Source: Nectonema munidae | Taxonomy: Eukaryota; Nematomorpha; Nectonematoida; Nectonematidae | Assembly: GCA_030549495.1 (NCBI GenBank) | Contig: JAUIRK010000896.1 | Span: 727,501 to 791,500 of the forward strand | Direction: 5' to 3' | DNA length: 64,000 bases | Position numbers and translations under genes: made by a program | The notes under the pieces: model-generated | Database searches by the model: none | Told to the model about the DNA's origin: nothing | What the model saw: only the letters and a program-made list of their open reading frames with translations | Shown: positions 40,301-48,039 of the stretch, in pieces | How positions within the stretch are numbered: position 1 is the stretch's first letter | How the letters are laid out: each line of letters opens with the position of its first letter

Positions 40301-41098
40301 AGGTTTTATTGATTTCATAAAAAATGAACACCATCATTAAATTCTGCATACTTGAAATGTATAAAAAATTTTTATAAGAAAAAAAAATTTAATTTTGACA
40401 TGGGCTGTCATATTTAAATTATTTTGTCAGGTTTGACTAATTTTTATAAAAAAAATGAATATAACCAGTAAACACAGCCTACTTGAAAATGGGTATATGT
40501 GTGTAAAAAACTTTATATAATTATTCGGATAAGATGTTTCTTTTTGGAATAAATCAATTTTTTGACAGTTCTGATTGATTTTCATAAAAAAATGAACATC
40601 ACCACTCAATTACGCATAGTTGAAATATATGGCATTTTTTGTCTACCGGTTGGCTTTAGGCGTCAACTAATATCCCACAAAATTATCACTCTTATTCACG
40701 GTTCGCAATAAAGATTGCAAAGAAGTCATTGAAAAGAGATCTATAATGAGTACTAGAGCTAGAGACGATGTGTTTATAGACAATTTATTATTTGAAATAT
40801 TCTTTATTTATACAGGCTGTTTAAGACTTCTGCAATGAGCGAAATAAATGATTTCAACAAAAAGATAACAAATGAAATAAAAACTGCTCTGAAAAAAAGT
40901 GCAAAAGAAAACCTCAAGTTCCACAAAAGAGTAAAATATAAATATTACATATTTCTCTATTTTAAAGTTGCACACACTGGAAAACACACACACACACATA
41001 TTTTTATGCTGTCTAGATTTTTCTTTCTTTCTTTGCAATAGCCAGCATATGAGTTAATGCGCTGTGTGCGCCTTAGTCACGATCTTCTCTTTTCCTAA
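19147..41098 (+). CDS. SNX4: SNX4-type sorting nexin (PX-BAR), eight exons, 5' end not found
   Basis: Eight exons join in phase: 19147-19315, 29813-29878, 31358-31591, 34147-34309, 36411-36568, 36653-36759, 40816-40930 and 41042-41098. All have GT-AG borders. They give about 355 residues. Vertebrate SNX4 has about 450, and the missing part would be the N-terminus and first PX strands. Visible parts in order: PX core with EVWRRTKDFEMLRNFL and SLIPPLP; PX helix ending KFLERISLH...AFIGFLQEQENW, which parallels SNX4/7/30; then a helical BAR region ending NKKITNEIKTALKKSAKEN. DFEMLRNFL favours SNX4 over SNX7/SNX30. Family knowledge: SNX4 binds PI3P on early endosomes and forms BAR dimers for recycling, and in yeast Snx4/Atg24 acts in autophagy. 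Oddities: the Tyr of the PX RRY motif is Thr, and the Lys after PPLP is Asn. The introns are packed with transposons. AATAAA lies at 41431. Confidence 0.78.
19316..22139. other. intron sequence without recognised genes
   Basis: Open frames at 19984-20193 and 20691-20927 read as plausible polar protein (VLDFPIDIIGSSKVLELR) but match nothing I recognise and lack supporting neighbours. They could be remnants of an unidentified mobile element. Confidence 0.4.
21355..21480 (+). repeat. degenerate short-period repeat (consensus near ccgaaatata)
   Basis: Words such as ccgaaatac, cgaaatata, ggaaatatg and ccaaaatata recur every 10-16 bases over about 120 bp. No coding potential. It lies within the long intron of the sorting nexin gene. 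Confidence 0.5.
22680..22817 (+). mobile_element. piggyBac-type MITE (GCAGACGA family), copy 3
   Basis: TTAA lies at 22680-22683 and 22814-22817, with ends CCCATTTAAGCCC and CCTAAATGGG. Three GCAGACGA motifs and the TGTTCC/GGAACA near-palindrome are all intact. Inserted within the hAT relic. Confidence 0.9.
22873..23011 (+). mobile_element. piggyBac-type MITE (GCAGACGA family), copy 4
   Basis: TTAA lies at 22873-22876 and 23008-23011. It has the same orientation as copy 3 and starts only 55 bases after that copy ends, inside the same hAT relic. It is nearly identical to copy 3 apart from a short A-run difference and scattered changes. Confidence 0.9.
23211..24573. other. intron sequence without recognised genes
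   Basis: No supported gene. The part nearest 24574 may belong to the element annotated next; I could not find its terminal repeats. Confidence 0.4.
24574..26345 (+). mobile_element. transposase-like gene of an unassigned family, broken
   Basis: A chain of + strand segments encodes one protein. The N-terminal Cys motif is FCYICG...HFCCKTCVENLRRW, then EDCYFCLTDLT, then YPNLPSARRP. The middle contains LSQAQLNDLTRDLGLSKESS, WRLFIDSSTKSLKAVLLH and GMQGGYTKYPCFLCLW. The end is LPPLHIKLGLLRSLVK, FDGPQIRALM, then MSIKLHFLRSHLDYFPEN, GERFHQDLK and RYQGRW-NFLADFCW. I recall predicted proteins with this layout as common, multicopy and unnamed in many invertebrates, which suggests a mobile-element protein. 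I cannot place it in a named superfamily. An intron at 25554-25613 (60 bp, GT-AG) and probably one near 24870-24930 interrupt it. Frame breaks near 24800, 25510 and 26045 show it is dead. The repeated Cys pairs suggest zinc binding. No terminal repeats were identified. Confidence 0.7.
26346..26838. other. intron sequence without recognised genes
   Basis: AT-rich, no open frame worth calling. Related phrases (cataacacatttgtcatgtaacttc / cctaacagatttgacaacgtaacttcg) about 125 bases apart suggest a decayed tandem repeat at about 26640-26835. Confidence 0.4.
26839..29450 (-). mobile_element. hAT transposon, 2.6 kb, with ends and target duplication
   Basis: The left end CAGGCCCGTAG and right end CTACGGCCCTG are inverted repeats, each followed inward by a long G (or C) tract. 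The flanking 8-mers GTATAAGA (26831-26838) and GTACAAGA (29451-29458) differ at one position, a clear hAT-type target duplication. The interior encodes a transposase on the minus strand, described separately. The element sits in the long intron of the sorting nexin gene. Confidence 0.9.
27119..29240 (-). pseudogene. hAT transposase with TTF-type zinc finger, broken
   Basis: Minus-strand pieces appear in the correct N-to-C order. At about 29050-28586: KKYSVCFACRVFG...GYSKWKKA...HETSSPH, the TTF-type finger that precedes many hAT transposases. At 28399-27980: ISQCYGGASVKSG (catalytic core turn) and IPYIHCLNHRLHLVV, then RWSGHYDT. At 27797-27498 an alpha-helical insert remnant. At 27337-27119: STAMCESSFSTLANI and RRSMLSSREL, the C-terminal dimerisation domain. 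Together these cover nearly all of a roughly 700-800-residue transposase. Frame breaks between the pieces mean it is not functional. The nearest type is the ZMYM/TTF-finger hAT group. Confidence 0.85.
29540..29602 (+). repeat. GGCCAAAT-NTCCG iterated motif
   Basis: Three imperfect iterations of a ggccaaat(a/g)tccg(t/g)-type word occur within about 50 bases, next to the right end of the hAT element. This may be the edge of another repeat. Confidence 0.45.
29813..29878 (+). CDS. SNX4: SNX4-like exon: PX linker
   Basis: The acceptor ttttttag ends at 29812 and donor gtaaga starts at 29879. Its 66 bases make 22 codons in phase 0 to 0: FKFQKQDISDDESSNKFQKS and two more. This fills the gap between the proline loop and the last PX helix, where SNX4 has a DPDFVERRR-type stretch. 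A short exon whose identity rests on phase and position. Confidence 0.65.
29947..30060 (+). mobile_element. piggyBac-like end with TTAA-CCCTAT
   Basis: TTAA at 29947-29950 is followed by CCCTATGAGGAGCAGTGC. About 75 bases inside is gaagaaagcagacgattgg, sharing the GCAGACGA word with the MITE family. No matching right end was found nearby. Possibly a truncated relative. Confidence 0.4.
30474..30979 (+). repeat. intronic duplicated segment, copy 1
   Basis: Two blocks, about 30474-30506 and 30817-30979, recur fused together at 35924-36112 in a later intron of the same gene. The shared sequence includes ttccccaaaagtgttgat and ggtccaaaaaccaagat, and identity ends at cgtaacagaata. A frame beginning ATG at 30908 looks mildly protein-like, but I do not accept it as an exon (see rejected items). 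Confidence 0.8.
31358..31591 (+). CDS. SNX4: SNX4-like exon: end of PX domain, start of BAR
   Basis: The acceptor tttttag ends at 31357 and donor gtgagg starts at 31592; 78 codons, phase 0 to 0. It encodes KFLERISLHRKLCCDDAFIG and FLQEQENW. This aligns with the last PX helix and the first residues after it in SNX4 (family pattern FLxRIAxHP, then xFL-Q-x-W). The remainder leads into the BAR region. Confidence 0.82.
32105..33022 (-). mobile_element. hAT deletion derivative
   Basis: The right end is GTTCGCCCTG (inverted: CAGGGCGAAC), finishing at 33022. On the minus strand, 32549-32274 encodes SEYLLLQKCLSTTTSVERTF and SMLKNKLLAKDRN, a hAT dimerisation domain. The N-terminal and catalytic parts are missing. 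The left terminus is not clearly preserved; an aaattcgcc/gacttta resemblance at about 32108-32130 may be it. It lies in an intron. Confidence 0.7.
33500..33750. mobile_element. probable hAT-type MITE, one clear end
   Basis: The right end GGATCCACCCCTG reads CAGGGGTGGATCC inverted, a typical hAT MITE end. The left boundary may be the gagcgaggttggggggggc block at about 33500, but inverted-repeat agreement is poor and no target duplication is seen. Confidence 0.45.
34147..34309 (+). CDS. SNX4: SNX4-like exon: BAR helix 1-2 region
   Basis: The acceptor aattag ends at 34146 and donor gttcaa starts at 34310; 54 codons plus one base. It encodes DIEKTSQNLHLEKYKEMQ and then IYANFSETLQKYVSSA, amphipathic helical sequence matching the SNX4 pattern before and after its SEW/LQSA region. 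Reading on past the donor also stays open for a while, but only the spliced form keeps phase with the next exon. Confidence 0.75.
35500..35645 (+). repeat. dispersed repeat, copy 2 (related to 1900-2040)
   Basis: The tagttagttaatg... block is followed by ctattttaaggg and then aatttgcc and caatggggaaa words, as at 1900-2040. Located in an intron. Confidence 0.4.
35924..36112 (+). repeat. intronic duplicated segment, copy 2
   Basis: A 189-bp near-identical counterpart of the two blocks at 30474-30506 and 30817-30979, lacking the roughly 310 bases between them. It lies about 300 bp before the exon at 36411. Confidence 0.85.
36411..36568 (+). CDS. SNX4: SNX4-like exon: BAR helix 2
   Basis: The acceptor ttttag ends at 36410 and donor gtattt starts at 36569. 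Two bases complete the split Glu codon from the previous exon and the exon ends in phase 0. It encodes SISEFIPFFEEIENLSTVYK and NFCIYFQKRKKS, matching the SNX4 pattern of YADQLKEYLFYAEALRAVCRKH by position and hydrophobic spacing. Confidence 0.78.
36653..36759 (+). CDS. SNX4: SNX4-like exon: BAR linker
   Basis: The acceptor aactag ends at 36652 and donor gtatct starts at 36760 (phase 2). It encodes KVNTLELRNRTSLTTYLLEK and ends NEFKDFM plus two bases. The intron before it is only 84 bp. The donor was chosen because it alone restores phase with the exon at 40816; the frame otherwise runs on into a TA microsatellite and a hAT end. Confidence 0.65.
36797..36890 (+). mobile_element. (TA)n followed by a hAT-type left end
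   Basis: A TA run at about 36797-36818 is followed immediately by CAGTGGCGTATTCAG, the same end type as the MITE at 17489. A matching right end was not found, so only this terminus is called. Confidence 0.5.
36971..37642 (-). mobile_element. pogo/Tigger-like deletion derivative
   Basis: The left end is TA-cactaaaaactggttataacg and the right end, inverted, is gagtgaaatctgtttataacg. This is an inverted-repeat pair of about 24 bp with TA at both borders, as in Tc1/mariner-pogo elements. On the minus strand at about 37430-37250 a decayed reading (FLSCLKGNQFFWLTNG, IAELTDAIMIKRYS) resembles the C-terminal region of a Tigger-type protein. Most of the transposase is missing. Confidence 0.6.
37943..39480 (+). 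mobile_element. TTAA-CCCTAT element with 150-bp internal tandem repeat, copy A
   Basis: TTAA (37943-37946) is followed by CCCTATTAGTGCTG and a 23-base G run. The next roughly 200 bases match, inverted, the right end of the element at 61700-63368 (shared words: tagttgaatgaccct, catgtc, aaaactgtcaat). From about 38240 to 39180 a unit containing tttcatttctggactcattt recurs at 38392, 38541, 38694, 38842 and more weakly at about 38980 and 39123, a period of roughly 145-150 bp. There is no protein. No right end was found before the exon at 40816. Confidence 0.75.
40260..40640 (+). repeat. tandem repeat of about 130 bp, three copies
   Basis: A block with ttttttgacagg...ttgattt(t)cataaaaaa-tgaa, followed by tacttgaaat, recurs at about 40294, 40428 and 40557. 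The same phrases occur inverted at about 48050-48110. It lies just upstream of the penultimate sorting-nexin exon. Confidence 0.7.
40816..40930 (+). CDS. SNX4: SNX4-like exon: final BAR helix
   Basis: The acceptor tatacag ends at 40815 and donor gtaaaa starts at 40931. The first base completes the codon from 36759. It encodes SAMSEINDFNKKITNEIKTA and LKKSAKENLKFHKR, matching the last BAR helix of SNX4/7/30 (pattern: F-xxx-K-xxD-xK-xAL-xxYA-xxxIxxxK). Confidence 0.78.
41042..41098 (+). CDS. SNX4: SNX4-like last exon (tentative)
   Basis: The acceptor ttgcaatag ends at 41041. 18 codons then TAA, in phase with the previous exon: PAYELMRCVRLSHDLLFS. The family's C-terminal tail is short and variable, so this exon rests on splice signals and phase only. 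Without splicing, the previous frame would instead run to a stop near 41041 through an AC microsatellite. Confidence 0.5.
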   Translation, partial: PAYELMRCVRLSHDLLFS

Positions 41099-44000
41099 GA
41101 TCAAGTGGGGTATTGCATTCGATGGACTTAAGTCATACATAACATATGTTTGAGAAATGACTGGAAACAGCGAGTTTCTCAATTTTGAGGTGCAAATAAT
41201 CATAGTAAAAACAGTTTCAAATATAAGACAATGAGGAAATATTTTGATTTATAACCTGGTTGAATTAAGCCATATTTCATTTCCAAATAATTAGTTTGTA
41301 GATGCAGAGTTTTCAGAGTTTGCACAAACATTTTCAAAGAAAGGAAACACATTAGACATAAAGTATCGAGGAGCATTGAGATTGAGATCAAATAATGTCA
41401 TTGATACTAGCTACCCACAATTGAACAGTAAATAAAATATGATGGTCCACAGAAATTTACACACATGATTTGTTGTACATGGGTGGAAAAAAGTTGGACA
41501 ACGCTGACTTAACACACGATAGAGGATGCTATCTATATACGCATAATGCATATTTGTTCAAGGAGGTATGAAATAATCATGTTTTTACTTTTACTTGAAG
41601 GAAAATTTAATTATTTTAGTAAATAAATAATGACTATCATTGCAATTACTCTTTATTTTTAGGCCTGCAAAATTTGGTCCGAATTTTTGGAGTCAACAAG
41701 TTAAGATTACGCAAAAAACTTTCTCATTCTTCATTGAACAAATATCTTTCCACAGATCAAACAAGCTTCCTTAGCTGTCTTGCAAAGTTAACGTATTTTG
41801 GCAAAAGAAAATATATTTGCTTTGTGATGAATAAAACAGTCTTATTGTGAAAGAGTATTTAAAAAAAGAGCTCAATTCTCGATAAACCTTTGCTAGATGA
41901 AAGATAGAAACTCTCAAAGCACATAAGATTTATGTAGTATTAGCCAAGAAAGAAATAAACTGGTGTTAATGTAAATATAAAAATTTTATGTTTTATCTCG
42001 ATAAATTTTGAAGTCATTTTTTCTTGATTTTTTTTATCGCTTGTGGTCTTGCCAGAGCACTAATAGTTGAGAGCATACATAAGAATTTATATTCATAGCT
42101 CTACTAAAAGTAAGTTCCTTTAGCAAGATGAAAAATATAATTTGCAAATTTAGCAAGAAGAGTGAAAGAAATGAATAAAGAGGAAGTGTGTTACCGATAA
42201 AAGAGATTTATTTGCAAATATGCATTTTTTCACTTTTTTTAAATATAAAACTTATTACAGTATTCCTCATTATTATCGGCACGTTTGCCAAACCCTTTAC
42301 ACAATAAGCATTTTTATGTTTCATTAAATTTGGGTAAATAGAGATATCTATATTTATATTCGAAAAATGAGTAAATTGATGAACCCCACAATCCTCAATG
42401 TGTCCTTCGCTGAAAATCTTAAAAGGAGTAAGCATGAATGATAGGCCTTCAAGATCAACGTGTACTATATTGGTAAGGTTGGAATTTAATACTGTCTATA
42501 GTATTTGTAACCAACAATAATCAGAATCTTTTCTGGCTTTTTTGATCTGATCAAGAATTTATTCCCGTCCTTTTAATAAATCCCGTATTGCTCTTAATCG
42601 ATTGCAATTTTTTCTAAGATTCACTCGTTTTGATAAAATCCGTCTACGAGGGAACAAAGAAAAGAAGAAAATAAAATTGGTGCAATTATGGAGAAGTTTG
42701 GGAGTTTTTTGAGCTTGCATTACGAAGAAATAACATTCCAGATAGTTTTAACACTTGAAGAGCAACTTCTATGATGCAAAGGTAAGCTTCATGGAGAATC
42801 CTTCCCTTTAAAACCCTAAAAAATATAGCTTGAGAATGTTCTGTTTAATGTGAAATCCATCCAGTATTTGATATATTAAACGCTTCAATATATTGTGCTA
42901 AGTAAAATAAAGAAATCTTTCCCAAAATATTGTTTAGAATATGAGCAAGCCATACTTCATCATGGGCAGAAATGGTACTACTGAGAAGTTTTTTACAAGG
43001 TATATGCCCTATATAGCTCCCACCCCTTCCTTCCTTTAATTAAGGGTTTCAAAGCAAGCAAACACGTATGCTGAATCTGTTGCTTCATGGAAAGTTACCA
43101 TGTGAAATTTACATTTTTTGGCATTATATTTTCATTTCCGATTTTACATTGCAAATCTGTATTATTCCTTGATGAAAGTGACATATCTTATACTTTTTAG
43201 CTCAATCTTTGATTCAAATCAAATATGCGACTTTTCATCTTTCAGTCTCTACAATCCTATCTTTTGACATTCACCATGAAACTAGACATATTTAGTGTCT
43301 TTAAATTCCTATTTTCATTAAATATTCTGTTTTCTTCTTTTAAAGTTCATTTTATTTTTTTGACATAATTATGCGTTATAAATATAACAAAGCCTTATAG
43401 ATATCTTTACTTAAATGTCGAGAACTCTCTCTTCTCTGGTTCTCCTTTTTTCCCATATATACATCGTAAATAAGTTAAAAAATTGTAAGACATTTCTTAC
43501 TGGTTTTATGAGATCTGTTCTTACTTATATCTTACTTTTATAATGATAAAATCTTTGTCAAAGGCAGGAGGAGGGTTTCGAGAAGTGGTTTAGAGATGCG
43601 AAAAATCTCATAAATAACTATCTAAATGACGAATAAATATTTTTCATAAATTTAAACTTTATGTTTTTAATAAAATATTTTAATTTTTAATTAGTTTAGT
43701 TAGGTGGTTAGTTAATTAATATTGTTAGTTAATAGGGAGTTTCTTCATGAAATCGAAAGGAATAGGAGAGATTCCGTCAATACTAAATTTATGATAATAC
43801 TCATTTGAAAAACTTGCCGAAATTATTATTTATTATATATGAAAAATTGAGGATGCTAGTAGGCCTGGTATATATCTTCCTTATTTTTTAACTTTATATC
43901 ATAAAATTTTTTTAAAATTAATCATTGAATTAATAGAACAAATGATTTATCAAATATGTAAAAAAAGATCTCAACTTTAAAAAGGAAAGTAAAATTTTCG

Positions 44001-45310
44001 CTTTTTTACCTCGATTTTATCGGTAAACTAAAAAATTTTTCTAGAAACGTATTGTTATCCAAATAACAATACTAAATTTGTTTTTATAAAATTTGGGTTC
44101 GGAATTGAACTTTTCCCTTCTCAATCTCAAATCAAGGCAAAGCATTTACTTTTGCCTCCTCTAACTTTTCTTATATACATTCATGGCGCAATTATATACC
44201 AATCAAATTTTTTAGTGTTCTATAATTATTATTTAAGTAATAAAATAGCAAATATGAAAATATTACTTGGTGTGGGGAAAGAATTTTTAAAAAACAAATT
44301 TTTCCTCTGAATTTGTTAAGAAGATTTGCCATTAATGTACTCTTATCTATAACTTTAAAATGTATGAAATTATTGAAGGGCATATTTGCATAAAAAGGAG
44401 AGAAGATGATGATATTATTCTTCGACTTTTATAACTTATCAATTTAAACCGCATGCTAAATTAAACAGTTTTTACAAGATCAGTTGCAAAACTAGACATA
44501 TGAAGATTTGAACAGTGCACGTTAAACTGGCTCTCTGATTCGCTAAAGTATTTCTGTTAAAAGTAAAAATAATTTTTGCATAAGGTCATCTACGGTTTAG
44601 TGATAATTAAACATGCGGCATTAATCCAGCAAAACCATACTCCGACATTTAAACCAGTAGAAACAAACGTCAAAATGATATTTCGAATAAAGATTTAAAG
44701 TATTATGGAGGACTTTTAACTGTTTTAAATTTATTTTAAAATTGAAAACTAGCGAACAAAATTTTATACGAGTTAGATTAAACTTCCGCCAACTAATAAC
44801 AAGACTCAAAAAGCAGAAAATATAACAAAGAAAATAAGTATCATTTTTGGCTTTTATTGTTTTCTGTCTTTGAAAAGCCTCCTTACCCCCACTTTTTCCA
44901 CCTTATAAACACCAAAAGATTTCGCCGATAAGAATGATATTTCGATAAAAATGGAGATTTTGCCAATTTTTGAATTCTCTTATCTATCATGAGTACTGTC
45001 ATCCCTTTCAATAAGTTTACCAATCCCTAATTTCATTCTCTTTAATTCCTTATAGCCAATGCATGTGTGTATCAGTGATTGTTTTTTCAACCAGTTTCAA
45101 TTTTTGCCATCGTAATGATATAGAGTTCGGATAAAACCACAAATTCTAGAAGGTTTTGGTTTGACAAAAATCAAATACCATTTTTTTTTTGTTTTTTTTT
45201 AATTTTTTTTTGCAATATGATTTTTTTAATTTTTTTTAGTTTGGAATGGTTTTTCTGAAAACAGTGAGCACAATGAAAACGACTAGAAAAAAGTGTACAA
45301 AGTAGAATAA
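41099..45310. other. intergenic AT-rich stretch between two convergent genes
   Basis: Holds a candidate polyadenylation signal for the sorting nexin (AATAAA at 41431) and no gene I can support. The open frames at 41200-41391, 42208-42435, 44192-44383 and 44621-44809 (all minus) have no recognisable domain. A TTAGTTAA-rich patch lies at about 43685-43745. Confidence 0.45.
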
Positions 45311-45314
45311 GTAA

Positions 45315-45330
45315 AGAGTATATTTATTAG
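45315..45330 (-). terminator. polyadenylation signal for the 7TM gene
   Basis: AATAAA on the minus strand (tttatt on +, about 45320-45325), roughly 30 bases beyond the stop codon at 45356-45358. Confidence 0.55.
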
Positions 45331-45355
45331 ATGAAATATAAGTGAAGACACAAAA

Positions 45356-46276
45356 TTATTTAAAACAAGTGCTAAACTTCCTTGAAATCGTGTTAATCAG
45401 TTCAAAGAAAATTTTTCTATACGCAGCATTACAAAAAAATATAATTAAGCCAAGGCTCGCACAACTTAAATTATACGAAATTTCGAAGAACTCAGCCAAA
45501 ATGATAGAAACATTGACGTGATAGAACAAGAGGAAGTGGATGATGGAGTTGGCGAGCTGAGCGATTAAGAGGGGAAAAGACAACATACACAGATTCTTGA
45601 TTTCTTCAAACTTTGAATTCGATCTCGGTTTCTTGAAAAAGGTCGGGCTGAGAGGGTTGGCGCAATTTTCTTCGTTGGCAATAGCCTTCTTATTCGCTAT
45701 CACCGCTTGCTGGTGCTTAATTAGGATAAAGCAGATGATTGCTAAGGAGAAGTAAATTAGCCAGGTCACCAGAAAGAACATGGCGCGGTAAAAGGCAAAT
45801 TGGCTCACTTTGTAAGGACTCATACACGGCCCGCCGACATACCAGACAGAAAAGAAGTCGTGATCGAAAAAGAGGGGCAGGAGCCAGAGAAGGGTGCACA
45901 GCAAAACATTCGCAAAGAAGATTATGAGGGAGTTTCGCTGCGTCCACAAGCGCGTTTTGAGGTGCGGCCTCAATTGGATCGCGATCTGCATGCTCAAGAT
46001 GATGCTGAACAGAATGGGATAGCAGGAGGTGAACAAGTGGTCAAAATATTTGAGGAACAAGCAGGTGACAAATGAGTGCTTCGCACCGACCAAGGAAGAT
46101 GAGTAGAGCACGACCTGGCTGGCTTGCGAGAGGAACATCAGTGCGAAGAGCAGAGTTATGAGAAGGGTGAACGCAGTCCTAAATTTCCTATAAACAGCAT
46201 ACACCAGAATGAAGACGACGATCTGTAGGAACGACACTAACAGGATAACGAGGTTGAGATAAATGACCCACTCCAT
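45356..46276 (-). CDS. seven-transmembrane receptor-like protein (divergent, rhodopsin-like)
   Basis: An uninterrupted 306-residue frame; the ATG at 46276 is preceded directly by an in-frame TAA, fixing the start if there is no upstream coding exon. Seven hydrophobic helices lie at about residues 5-28, 34-57, 70-100, 113-135, 160-187, 230-252 and 258-285. Cys in TCLFLKY at the start of helix 3 and in GGPCMSP in the second outer loop fit the class A disulphide. The usual helix-3 DRY is absent (QIAIQLRPH). At the end of helix 7, LGLIIFFCNAAYRKIF keeps the spacing of NPxxY plus helix 8 but not the residues. A Lys/Asn-rich inner loop lies between helices 5 and 6. Such divergent single-exon receptors are often lineage-expanded chemo- or peptide receptors; the ligand is unknown. 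G+C is clearly above the surroundings, which with the unbroken frame argues for selection. Confidence 0.8.
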   Translation of the reverse strand: MEWVIYLNLVILLVSFLQIVVFILVYAVYRKFRTAFTLLITLLFALMFLSQASQVVLYSSSLVGAKHSFVTCLFLKYFDHLFTSCYPILFSIILSMQIAIQLRPHLKTRLWTQRNSLIIFFANVLLCTLLWLLPLFFDHDFFSVWYVGGPCMSPYKVSQFAFYRAMFFLVTWLIYFSLAIICFILIKHQQAVIANKKAIANEENCANPLSPTFFKKPRSNSKFEEIKNLCMLSFPLLIAQLANSIIHFLLFYHVNVSIILAEFFEISYNLSCASLGLIIFFCNAAYRKIFFELINTISRKFSTCFK

Positions 46277-47146
46277 TTACTCAAGATCCTTCAGCTTGAT
46301 TGCCAGATTCTTGGCTACCCAGTCAGCACTTCATGCATTTAAACAGTGATATAGGAAAAGTGGCTGACTATTGCGCTTTGATTTAAAATTTGGATTAAAG
46401 GCAACATATCTCAATCAACACTCATCCTTTGTGTAGATGCTTCTTTCACAACGATCTTCAAACAATACTTCTTCAAACAAGGGCTCTGAACGCAAAGTTA
46501 TTTTGTACCCAGATTCAAAGCATATTCCATCATCATGTAGCAGGAATGTGAAAGAACAGCAATGTTCGGATGCAGAGATTCGAGTCAGTAGCGCAATATC
46601 AAAGCTCTTCGTAGGTTAGATGAATTGCCTTCATTATTCAAAACTAAATAATAATACATTTAATTAGCTCATTTCATAGAATCGTTATTTTCATATTCGC
46701 TGTGTATTCGATGAAGCGAATTTCTTTCAAAATACTTTATTTTTAGTTGAGAATGAATGAAGAATTGGCTTGAAAAATCGTTAATCTAGAGTAGCACGGA
46801 AAGAAGTATTTGAATGAAATTTTCTTAACAAAACCAATTTCTTATTAAGCTATAAGCAAACAAATTTTTCCTGATGATGGGAGCGTTAAAAAGCAGAGAT
46901 GTTATAAAAAGGTCATTACCACCAACGAAAATATCAACGAATGTACAAAAGACTTAAAGTTTTTTATCAGTTACTTAGTTGCATAGCTATCTATGTCACT
47001 TAGAGATCAAAAATTGATTTAGAGATAAATGACACGAGAATTTTTAGCTAGAATAACCCTATTGGCAGAACTTTGCAATTCGAGTATGCCTGCACTCTCG
47101 TGTTACCATAGTTACTATTGCAAGAAAAAAATTTCGCCCTCGTCCT
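46277..47146. other. upstream region of the 7TM gene
   Basis: The likely promoter and 5' UTR of the minus-strand gene lie here. A plus-strand frame at 46437-46619 (60 codons, Ser/Asn-rich) has no recognisable feature. No element boundary seen. Confidence 0.4.
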
Positions 47147-47200
47147 TTAACCCTATTATGTTTTCAAAGCCTGGCAAGGGCCAGGAGCTCTAATTATAGA
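47147..47200 (+). mobile_element. isolated TTAA-CCCTAT end
   Basis: TTAA at 47147-47150 is followed by CCCTATTATG, the same end type as at 29947, 37943 and (inverted) 63368. No partner end was identified. Confidence 0.35.
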
Positions 47201-47484
47201 TTTACAAAATATGTACATATAGACTCTTATACTTTCATATATACTAAACATACATATACATTTATTATACTACTGATTTTTTAAAATTATCAATCTGTCT
47301 ATGGTTTGCTTCATATAGAAAGGTTATGAAAAGAAAAATAATAAAAGTAAAATTATTTATTAAAATCAATTCATTGAAACCCACAGGGTATTCACTTTAT
47401 AGTGGCCAATGGAAAAAATCCTAACAAAACCTTATTCTAATGCGAAATTTGGGCTTGGGGTTTTTTCACCAGTTTCAATATTTG

Positions 47485-47707
47485 GTGAAATAAAGACGTG
47501 CACACTAAAATAAATAATTTATTGAGTACACATTTTTAAAAATGTAAATTTTCGCTGACAGTCGGGTTTTTTGAGGAACAAGCAGTTTCACCCTTTGTTT
47601 TCTCCTGCATATGTTTGAAAAAGCCGACTGTCGGCAAAAATTTACATTTTTAAAAATTTGTACTCAATAAATTATTTATTTTAGTGTGCACCTCTTTATT
47701 TTATCAC
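47485..47707. mobile_element. foldback MITE with arms of about 100 bp
   Basis: The left arm starts gtgaaataaagacgtgcac and the right arm is its inverse ending in cac at 47707. Arms include tttattgagtac and acatttttaaaaatg pairs and close at gacagtcggg / ccgactgtc around a loop of about 45 bases. Nearly the whole element is one palindrome. The target duplication is unclear (flanks tttg and taat). Confidence 0.8.
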
Positions 47708-47939
47708 TAATTTAATGGGTCACCTTCAGCACCAGATTTTTATCTTTTACAAATTTGGTGAAATGTTGGAGGCGGCTACTCTTAGGTTATTTTCAGGTGA
47801 TCATCTGTAGCCTCGATCTTGTTTTTTGATCTTGCGTATTTCATTTTCGTGAACAGCTGTTAACATTTATAAGTACTCCCAAATAGTGACTTTTTTTTCT
47901 TGCAAAATCTATGATTTTGAGGGAAGCGTTTTTAATCAA

Positions 47940-48015
47940 AGGTCTCTGGCGGCCGTATGAAAAGCCTTTGCGGGCCGAATTTGGTCCGCTGGCCGTAGGT
48001 TGCCGACACATGCAC
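47940..48015. mobile_element. hAT-type right end
   Basis: The G+C-rich block ggcggccgtatg...ctggccgtaggttgccgac resembles the terminal region of Zaphod/Charlie-like hAT elements (inverted: GTCGGCAACCTACGGCC). A left partner was not found. Confidence 0.45.
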
Positions 48016-48039
48016 TAAATAATTGATTGAGAATCTGAT

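Noticed and set aside
41200-41391. Minus-strand frame with LLDTLCLMCFLSLKMF, considered as a transposon remnant
   Set aside because: No recognisable motif or element boundary; composition fits chance in AT-rich sequence.
45717-46075. Frames overlapping the receptor gene on both strands
   Set aside because: Shadows caused by the higher G+C of the receptor coding sequence.
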